Source: Acidobacteriota bacterium (lineage in GTDB: Bacteria > Acidobacteriota > Vicinamibacteria > Vicinamibacterales > SCN-69-37). From it: DNA of 17,401 bases. This document shows, piece after piece, positions 1-6,429 of this stretch; within the stretch, counting starts at the first letter, position 1, and each line of letters starts with the position of its first letter. A model generated the notes under the pieces. The model ran no database searches. It was not told the DNA's origin and saw only the letters and a list, made by a program, of their open reading frames with translations. The stretch spans positions 1-17,401 of the forward strand of contig JADJUS010000007.1 in the NCBI GenBank assembly GCA_016716905.1. The letters run 5' to 3'. The position numbers were made by a program, and so were the translations under genes.

Positions 1-2
1 AC

Positions 3-2284
3 CTCTCAGGCGCCATCGTCATCGGCGCGCTCATCCTTGCGCCGCGGGCGCAGATCCAGGTCATCGACAACGACCTGACGGCGTGGTTCTCGCCAGACGA
101 CCCGGTGTACCAGGACTACGTCCGCTTCAGGGACGAGTTTGGCGGCACCCGCACGGTTATCGTTGCCATTGAGGCCCCCGAGCCGCGAGCGCCTGTTCAG
201 CGAGCAAGGCTTCGCGTTTCTCGACAAGGTCAGCGGCGATATCGAACGGGTGCAGGCCGTGCTGCGCGTCAGCAGCCTCGCAACCGCGACGGTTGTGGAC
301 GTACTGCCGTCGTCCGGCGTCAACGACGACGGTGGTCTGCAGGTGCGGCGGCTGATTGAAGACCTGGAAACAAAGAGCCCCGGCGCGGTCGGACAGCGCG
401 CCATGGACGACGAGCTTTTCCGTGGGGACCTGATCTCCGAGGACGGCACGGTCACGGCACTGATTCTGTTCTTCGATGAGGCCCGCATAGACGACGTGCG
501 CGCCGAGGTGCTCACTGAGATCCGGCGGCTGGTTGATGCAGTTACCCACCGGATTCAAGGCGCACTACAACGGCAGCCTCGAGATCACGGAGGGCATAAC
601 CGGGTCACGCTCGCAAATCAAACCACGTTCACGCCACCCATTCTGGCCCTGACCTTGCTGGCCTTGTTCGTGATGTTCCGGTCGGTCAAGAAGACACTGC
701 TGACGTTCGGCGCAATTCTCGTCAGCCTGTTGTGGACCCTCGGGCTCTACGACCTCTTCGGCTTCAGCTACAACGTGTTGAGCAGCATGATCATCCCGCT
801 GGTGGTTGTGCTGGCGGTGGCAGACGACGTGCACATCCTGCAGCACTATGGACTGGGCGGCGCACTCGGAGCCGCGAGCAGGCGTTCGTCGGTACCCGTG
901 AGGCACCTCATGGCCCCGTTGTTCGGTGCGAGTGCCACAACCGCATTGGGCATGTTGTCGCTGGCCACAAGCCAGGTGGTGGCCGTGCGCGAGTTCGGCA
1001 TGGGAGCCGCCATCGGCGTGATGGTGGACTTCGCCATTTCGATCATCCTGGTGCCGACCATGCTCGGGTGGGTGAAAGAAGAGCGCGTGGCAGCGCCTCA
1101 GGAGTCGTGGTTCCTCGGACCACTCCGTTCGGTGGCAATGTTCTCCACGCGTCACGCGCGAGCGGTCATGGCGGTGGTGATCGGGCTGGTGGTGCTGGCC
1201 GGGGTGGGCATGTCGCGCCTGCGGGTGGACACCAATCACATCAACTTCTTCAGTGAGCGTCACGAGCTCTATACGTCGGCCCAGGTGATGGATAAGAAGC
1301 TCGCCGGAATTTACACCTTCCAGGTCTTTCTGGAAGGGGCGCCCGAGTCCATGCAGCAGCCAGACATCCTCAAGCGCATGGACCGCTTGAGCACGGAGCT
1401 CAAGGCGCTGCCGTTCGTCCGGAAAGTCACGTCGGTGGCCGACTACGTCAAGCGCGTGCACCGCGAACTGAACGATGGCCGGCAAGAAGCCTTCGTGATT
1501 CCCGAGACGTCGTCTGAGGTTGCTCAGGAGTTGCTGGTCTTCGGACTGGGTGATGAGGGCGGGCGGAACTGGAACGCATGGCGGCGAGCGACTTCTCGCG
1601 CGCCCAGGTGACGGTCAAGCTCGCCTCGATGAGTTCCGATCTCGTGTTTGTACAGGTGACTGAAGCAGACCGTCTGGCCCAACAGATCTTCGCCGGGTCT
1701 GGAGTGAAGGCCACGGTCACTGGATCGGGCCGGTTGTTCAGCATGCTGGATCACTACCTGGTGCGGTCGCAGATTACGAGCTTTTGCGACGGCGTTTGTC
1801 ACCGTGTTCGGCGTGATTTTCCTCGTGTTCAGGTCGTGGAGATTCGGGCTCCTTTCGATCGCACCAAATCTGGTGCCGGTGCTGGCCGTCTTCGGGGTCA
1901 TGGGCTGGCTCGGCTTTTCGCTCAACGTGGCCACCGTGATGGTGGCCAGCGTCGCGCTCGGCGTCGTTGATGACGACACCATCCATTTCATCAGCCGCTA
2001 TAGGCGTGAGACCGGCCGCAGGAGCCACCACCGACGAGGCGATTGAGACCGCCACCACGCAGGAGGGCCGTGCAGGCTCACGACTGCTGTGATCAATTGC
2101 TGCGCGTTCGCCGTCCTGACGCTCTCGGATGCACCGGCCCAGCGCGTGGTTCGGTGGCCTGCTGGCTTTGACGATGGTTATGGCGTTCCTGGCCGAGGTG
2201 TTCATTCTTCCCGCGATGATCAAACTGTTCCCCGCGCTGTTTGGCGCCGAGCGTGTGCATGCCCAGGGAGTTGGCCGGGCGTGA
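3..2284 (+). CDS. RND/MMPL-superfamily transporter (hopanoid/lipid exporter type), 5'-partial, multiply frameshifted
   Basis: This is an inner-membrane proton-driven exporter of the RND superfamily, of the MMPL/hopanoid-transporter kind that moves lipids or hydrophobic compounds toward the outer membrane. The window opens inside the first transmembrane segment. A periplasmic loop follows, then a block of TM helices with the motif VLAVADDVHILQHYG near 808-850. A second periplasmic loop and second TM block carry VALGVVDDDTIHFISRY near 1954-1999; the Asp residues of these TM4/TM10-like motifs are the usual proton relay. The last helix and tail end at TGA 2282-2284. The protein is readable only by changing frame near 175, 540, 592, 1562, 1780, 2010, 2068 and 2130. 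The shift near 175 lies in a C run, and those at 540 and 592 compensate each other. The stop overlaps the start of the barrel gene, so the two are probably co-translated. The family is secure; the substrate is inferred. Sequencing indels are more likely than a true pseudogene. Confidence 0.85.
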
Positions 2285-3567
2285 GCGGCTGGTGGTTAAT
2301 CGCCACGCTTGTGGCCCAGGTGCCGGCATCGCAGACCGCGGCCACGCCGCCTCCGCGGCCAGGCAATCTGGTGGTCCATGGCGAGGTGTCCGCACTGGCG
2401 GTCACGGCCCCGAAGCAGGAGGACACGCGCGAGTTGCGCACGCGCGCGCTGCTCGACATCACGGCGTCGCCGAAGCCGTGGCTGCGGCTGCGCCTTGAGG
2501 GAACGGCGGAGGTTCTGTGGGCCGACCGTGGTGGCAGTGTGAACGATGCCATTGCAACTGTGCGTGACGCATGGGCTGAGGTGCGGCAGGACAGCTTCGA
2601 GATTCGAGCGGGATACGGACGCTTGGTCTGGGGCCGGCTCGATGAGGTCATGCCCTCGGACGTGATCAATCCGATCGATACGGCGACGTTCTTTCTCGAA
2701 GGGCGCACGGCCGCCCGGTTGCCGGTGGCATTCATGCGCACGCGTGCGTTCCTGCCTGGCGACACAACGGTCGAGGCGGTCGTCGCGCTGCCGGGCCGCA
2801 GGGGCAGGTTCGATCGACTGGACGAAGAGACGTCGCCGTTCAACCTGACCAGGGATCTTGTGTTGCCTGCTGGGGTGCCGGCGTCCGTGATTCGGCGCGA
2901 ATCAATACCGGCGTCATGGGGGAATCTTCAGGGCGGCGTCCGCGTTTCAACCACCGCCGGTCGTGTGGACATGAGCGTGTCGGTCTGGCGCGGGTTCCGA
3001 GGGGTTCGGTCTCTTGAGCTTCGTGCCGTTCACGCTCCCCGACAGGATCCGGGCCGACTCCGTCGGTTGTGGGGCAGTTGGTCGAGAGTTATCCCCGGCT
3101 CACGATGATTGCAGCGGATGCGGAAACGGTCCGCGGTGGTTGGGCGATACGAGGCGAAGTGGCCGGGTTCGTGGACAAGACTCTCGACGGGACGTTGGGG
3201 CCCATCAAGGAAAGGCGATTGATGCCGGAGTCGGGGTGGACCGAGCGGCGGGAGACTTCCACGTCTTTGGTTCGCTCGTGTGGCACCGCGAATGGTCAGC
3301 CACCTCGTCGTCTTACACCCGCGACCACCTCAATGTGATTGCCTCACTTGACCGTCGCTTCTCGCGCGAGCGGTACCTGGTGCGGGTCTTTGGAGTGGCA
3401 AATCCCGAAGACCGGTCGGGATTCGTTCGCGGCCTTGCGTCCTGGAGCGTGCGCGACAATCTGACGCTGGAAGGTTCCGGCGGCGCGTTTATCGGCCAGG
3501 GCACCGACACGATCGGAAATTTTCGGACAGAGACTTCGTCTCTGTCCGGATGCGGTATCAATTCTGA
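2281..3567 (+). CDS. Outer-membrane beta-barrel protein (DUF1302-like) paired with the RND transporter, frameshifted
   Basis: This is a secreted outer-membrane barrel of about 428 residues. I chose the GTG at 2281 because it overlaps the RND stop as GTGA, an AGGGAG at 2265-2270 precedes it, and a hydrophobic signal segment (WWLIATLVAQVPASQ) follows at once. The mature part has alternating polar/hydrophobic strands with short turns. It contains GRLVWGRLDEVMPSDVINP near residues 113-131, the kind of Trp-Gly/Asp-Val-Ile-Asn-Pro stretch seen in DUF1302-type barrels encoded beside RND lipid exporters. The extreme C-terminus reads SVRMRYQF and stop, the terminal Phe expected of a BAM-inserted barrel, but only in a third frame. 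Frame changes are needed near 2995, 3035, 3205 and 3525. The likely role is the outer-membrane partner of the exporter. Membership in DUF1302 is by resemblance and needs a profile search; an alginate-export or porin-like family is the alternative. Confidence 0.7.
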
Positions 3568-3569
3568 GG

Positions 3570-3720
3570 GGGGACGGGTGTCGATCTGTGGAAAACTCTG
3601 AATGTGAAAACGACCTCTGGAAAACGACCTCTGAGGTCGTTAATTTTTTCAGAGGGGGAAAATTAACGACCTCAGAGGTCGTTTTCACCCGGAGTTTTCC
3701 ACAGATCGACACCCGTCCCC
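3570..3720. repeat. 151-bp palindromic element with perfect 29-bp terminal inverted repeats (MITE/REP-like)
   Basis: The outer arms 3570-3598 and 3692-3720 are exact reverse complements over 29 bases, beginning GGGGACGGGTGTCGATCTGT. Inside lie two 19-bp odd palindromes, 3623-3641 and 3665-3683, each with 9-base arms around a single centre base. They are also complementary to each other, extended by flanking AATTTT/AAAATT. The left half carries an extra 14-bp tandem copy (3606-3619 and 3620-3633), which breaks perfect symmetry. The element starts 2 bp after the barrel gene's stop and ends 25 bp before the next gene. It has no coding capacity. It could be a non-autonomous mobile element or REP/REPIN-type repeat, and as RNA it would fold into a long hairpin that could act as a terminator or mRNA stabiliser. 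Confidence 0.9.
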
Positions 3721-3745
3721 TTATCTTGATCCCCCAGGTTGAAGC

Positions 3746-4494
3746 TTGATCCAGATCCCCGCGAACAACCCAGGCACCCTGACCGGCCCCGGGAACAATA
3801 CGTATCTGCTTGATGGCGCGGAGCCGACGCTGATTGATGCAGGCGTCGGCCATGCGTCGCACATCGACGCCATCGCTGCGCACCTCGGTGGGCGCGCGTT
3901 GGTACGCGTGCTGGTGACGCACGGGCATCCGGACCACGCGTCGGGCGTTCCCGCGCTGCGCACGCGCTGGCCGGGTATCGAGGCCTGCAAGTGGCTCGCA
4001 GACCCTGAGCCCGGGTGGCGGCCGTTGCGTGACAACGAACGAGTTCGTGCCGGCGATACGTGGCTATCGGTGGTGCACACGCCGGGGCACGCGCCCGACC
4101 ACGTGTGTTTCTGGCAGTCGGACACGCGCGAGGTACTGCGGAGACATGATGACCGCCACCACCACCATCATGGTGCCGCCGGCCGCGGGCGGCGGCAGCC
4201 TGCGCGCGCCTCCACTCGCTGCGGCGGCTCGCTGAACTGCAGCCCGCGACGGCGTGGCCGGGACACGGCCCAGTTATCACCCGGCCCGTTGAGCGCATCA
4301 ACGAGTATCTGGCTCACCGCGCTGAACGCGAGCGCCAGGTTGTGGCGTGCCTCGATGCGGGCGTCACCGACATCGACGCGATCGTGACGTCCGTCTATAC
4401 TGAAACGCCGCGGGCGTTGTGGCCTGCTGCCCGGCTCACCGTCGAGGCACTTCTGGAAAAACTGCGCGAGGATGGCCGACCCACTCATGCCTGA
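3746..4494 (+). CDS. Metallo-beta-lactamase-fold hydrolase (LACTB2-like), frameshifted
   Basis: This is a zinc-dependent MBL-fold hydrolase of about 248 residues, probably cytoplasmic because no signal peptide is visible. The N-terminus IPANNPGTLTGPGNNTYLLD is the usual opening of LACTB2-like proteins. The metal motif THGHPDH lies at residues 58-64, and the second His site HTPGHAPDH at 111-119. A GDMM motif that supplies the bridging Asp follows in another frame near 4140. The late WPGHGP (near 4249-4266) and a C-terminal helical segment (LTVEALLEKLRE) follow in a third frame. Frame shifts lie near 4130 and 4205. The TTG start at 3746 is supported by an in-frame TGA at 3740-3742 immediately upstream, with a weak AGGT at 3736-3739. 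It heads a tightly packed cassette and overlaps the next gene's start. LACTB2 homologues include nucleases and thioesterase-like enzymes, so the substrate is unknown. Confidence 0.85.
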
Positions 4495-4932
4495 TTCATC
4501 GTCTTCCACACTGGCCACTATTCGCCGCTTGTTGCTCGCATTGCTGGTGTTTGGCATGGCCGGCACCACTGCCGAGCTGTGGCTCGTGGGCCACTACGAA
4601 GACTGGAAGCAGTTGATTCCGTTTGGTGTGATGGCCCTGTCCACACTCACCGGCTTCTGGCACGGTTCCGCCGGACCACCTCGTCCGCAAGCATGTTTCG
4701 GCTCAGTATGTTGCTGCTGATGGTGGCCGGCGCTACAGGATCGGTGCTGCACTACCGGGCCAACATGGAGTTTCAGTTAGAGATGGACCCTACGATGGGC
4801 GGCATGGCACTCTTGTTGAAAGTGCTTCACGCCAAAGCGCCACCGGCGCTGGCGCCTGGAAACATGGCGCTGCTGGGGTTGCTCGGTCTTGTCAGCATAC
4901 TGGGAATTTCCCGCACGTTTCATAAGGAGTAG
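4487..4932 (+). CDS. Small multi-pass membrane protein of unknown function, one frameshift
   Basis: I do not recognise this family. The product is about 148 residues with roughly four hydrophobic segments: one near residues 12-30 (RLLLALLVFGMAGTTAEL), one around PFGVMALSTLTGFW, one at FRLSMLLLMVAGATGSVLHY, and one near the C-terminus (NMALLGLLGLVSILGI). A conserved-looking acidic/Met loop, FQLEMDPTMGG, sits between the last two. One frameshift near 4670-4690 separates the halves. ATG 4487 overlaps the MBL stop; an in-frame ATG at 4472 is the alternative start and would lengthen the overlap. The stop TAG (4930-4932) directly follows the ribosome-binding site of the HhH gene, implying one transcript. 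An inner-membrane partner or anchor for its neighbours is plausible but unproven. Confidence 0.7.
4924..4929 (+). promoter_or_regulatory. Strong Shine-Dalgarno AAGGAG of the HhH gene
   Basis: AAGGAG sits six bases before ATG 4936 and lies inside the last codons of the upstream membrane-protein gene, next to its TAG stop. It is the clearest ribosome-binding site in the window. It fixes the HhH start and suggests high or coupled translation. Confidence 0.8.
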
Positions 4933-4935
4933 CTC

Positions 4936-5580
4936 ATGTCCCGTTATCGTTCCCTGTTCGTCGGCGCCATGCTTGTTGGCGCGCTCACGTTTGTTGCCGG
5001 ATCCACAACCCACGGTCAGGTGGGCGCGGGCCTGCTCGACGCCAACCTGGTGCCCGAGGCCGAGCTCGTGGCCCTGCCGGGCATGACCCCGGCCATCGCC
5101 AAGGCGCTCATCGCGGCGCGCCCGTTCCCGAGCATCGTGGACTTCAACACGTTCCTCGTGGGGCAGAAGCTCACGAAGGAACAGATCGACGCGTTTTACC
5201 TCAAGGCGTTCATCCACGTGAATCTGAACACCGGCACCAAGGACGAGATCATGTTGATCCCAGGCGCGGGCGCCCGCATGGTGCGCGAGTTCGGCGAATA
5301 CCGCCCCTGGAAGACGTGGGGGCAGTTCGACAAGGAAATCAGCAAGTACGTCGGGCAGCCTGAGACCGATCGGCTGAAGAAGTACGTGTTCATCCCGGTC
5401 AACCTCAACACCGCCACCAAGGAAGACATCATCAGCATTCCCGGCGCCGGCAACCGGATGGTGCGCGAGTTCAATGAGTACCGTCCCTGGAAGACCAAGG
5501 AACAGTTCGAGAAGGAAATTGGCAAGTACGTGGATGCCAAGGAAGTGGCGCGCCTGTGGCGCTTCGTCGTGATTCAGTAA
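4936..5580 (+). CDS. Secreted protein with three helix-hairpin-helix repeats (ComEA-like)
   Basis: The product is an intact 214-residue protein with a signal peptide (residues 1 to about 27, hydrophobic core LFVGAMLVGALTFVAG), so it should act in the periplasm or outside. Three ComEA-type helix-hairpin-helix units follow: residues 33-76 with LPGMTPAIAKALIAARPF, 95-139 with IPGAGARMVREFGEYRPW, and 155-199 with IPGAGNRMVREFNEYRPW. Each PGxG turn is the hairpin that in ComEA contacts the DNA backbone. Units 2 and 3 match at 34 of 45 positions, pointing to a fairly recent internal duplication. The start is fixed by AAGGAG at 4924-4929. No competence genes (comEC, comF, type IV pilus) are nearby, so DNA uptake is not supported by context. 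A structural or protein-binding HhH role, as in PsbU of cyanobacteria, is an alternative. Confidence 0.85.
   Translation: MSRYRSLFVGAMLVGALTFVAGSTTHGQVGAGLLDANLVPEAELVALPGMTPAIAKALIAARPFPSIVDFNTFLVGQKLTKEQIDAFYLKAFIHVNLNTGTKDEIMLIPGAGARMVREFGEYRPWKTWGQFDKEISKYVGQPETDRLKKYVFIPVNLNTATKEDIISIPGAGNRMVREFNEYRPWKTKEQFEKEIGKYVDAKEVARLWRFVVIQ
5218..5532 (+). repeat. Tandem 135-bp intragenic duplication encoding HhH units 2 and 3
   Basis: The segments 5218-5352 and 5398-5532 encode 45-residue units with 34 identical positions, separated by a 15-residue linker. The sequence is also clearly similar at the DNA level, for example in the stretch coding MVREF and YRPWKT. It marks expansion of the HhH array within the gene. 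Confidence 0.75.
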
Positions 5581-5582
5581 CG

Positions 5583-6384
5583 ATGCTCGTCACGCCTGAG
5601 GTCCTGCACAATGAGCTGCAGGGCGCACAGCCTCCGCTGCTTCTGGACCTGAGGCCCGCAGAGGTTCGCCGCCGGCCATCTGGCCGGCGGCATTCATTTG
5701 GACCTCTGGGGCCTGAGCCTCATCGACACCAGTGAAGCGCCATTGCGCGCCTTCATGTGGATGATCGGACACCTCTTCTCGCTGCGGGGAGTGACGCCCG
5801 ATCGGCCCGTGGTGGTGTACGAAAGCAACTCCGGCATGCGCGCGGCCCGCGCGTTCTGGTTCCTCGAATACCTCGGCCACCCGAATGTGCGCGTCCTCGA
5901 CGGCGGCGTGGCTGCCTGGACCCGCGCGAATCTTCCACTGACAACAGATGCTCTTGCGCCTGTGCCAAGCACCTGGCACGGCGAGGCCGACCCCAGTCGA
6001 TTGGCGACATGGTCGGACGTGAAAGAGCGGCTCGACAAGATGGAAACCGCGATCGTCGATACCCGTAGCGAAGCGGAGTACTACGGCGAGGCCGTCCGCG
6101 CCAAACGCGGCGGCGCTGTTCCCGGCGCCGTGAACCTCGAGTGGACGAATAACCTCGCGCCCGACGGCACCTACAAGTCCAGCGACGAGCTGAAGGCGAT
6201 GTACGCGGCGCTCGGTGTCACGCCAGACCGCGAGGTCGTCACGTACTGCCAGGGCGGCTACCGCGCCGCTCACACCTACCTCGCACTTCGCCTGGCCGGC
6301 TTTCCACGCGTCCGCAACTACACCGGGTCGTGGAAGGAATGGGGCGACCGGGAAGACTTACCGATCGAGAGACCGAAGCGGTAA
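5583..6384 (+). CDS. Two-domain rhodanese sulfurtransferase (thiosulfate/3-mercaptopyruvate type), one frameshift
   Basis: This is a sulfurtransferase of about 266 residues with two rhodanese domains. It would move sulfane sulfur from thiosulfate or mercaptopyruvate to a thiol acceptor. The N-terminal domain opens with LLLDLRPAE and, after a frameshift near 5662, continues FAAGHLAGGIHLDLWGLS. Its degenerate active-site loop reads YESNSGMRAARAF, with no Cys, and DGGVAAW follows. The C-terminal domain has DTRSEAEY, GAVPGAVNLEW and the active loop YCQGGYRAAHT, with the catalytic Cys codon at 6247-6249. It ends with a typical GSWKEWGDREDLP tail at TAA 6382-6384. ATG 5583 lies 2 bp after the HhH stop. 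The loop CQGGYRA fits the thiosulfate/TST group better than the CGSGVTA of mercaptopyruvate enzymes. It has no signal peptide and is probably cytoplasmic. Confidence 0.88.
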
Positions 6385-6420
6385 GGGTCCAGAGTTCAGG
6401 GTCCAGAGTCCAGGGTCCGG
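6385..6420 (+). repeat. Short tandem repeat, 14-bp unit, about 2.6 copies
   Basis: The units 6385-6398 and 6399-6412 (GGGTCCAGAGTTCA and GGGTCCAGAGTCCA) differ at one base, and a partial third copy covers 6413-6420. The repeat occupies most of the 45 bp between the convergent stops of the rhodanese (6384) and the kinase (6430). No hairpin terminator is visible there. Confidence 0.7.
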
Positions 6421-6429
6421 GCGATGCGT

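Noticed and set aside
4143..4185. Poly-histidine stretch (DDRHHHHHG) in the MBL gene, as a possible metal-binding tail
   Set aside because: It exists only in the frame after the shift near 4130. The neighbouring frame gives the expected GDMMTATTTIMV, so the His run is an artefact.
4472..4486. ATG 4472 as the start of the small membrane protein
   Set aside because: Possible, but it would add only a short polar MADPL and enlarge the overlap with the MBL gene; 4487 is the more economical start. Neither has a clear Shine-Dalgarno.
4936..5580. Competence locus based on the ComEA-like protein
   Set aside because: No comEC, comEB, comF or pilus genes in the window, and three HhH units are more than classical ComEA has.
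3746..6384. Persulfide dioxygenase plus rhodanese sulfide-oxidation operon
   Set aside because: The MBL protein resembles LACTB2-type hydrolases rather than ETHE1-like dioxygenases, and no sulfide:quinone reductase is present.
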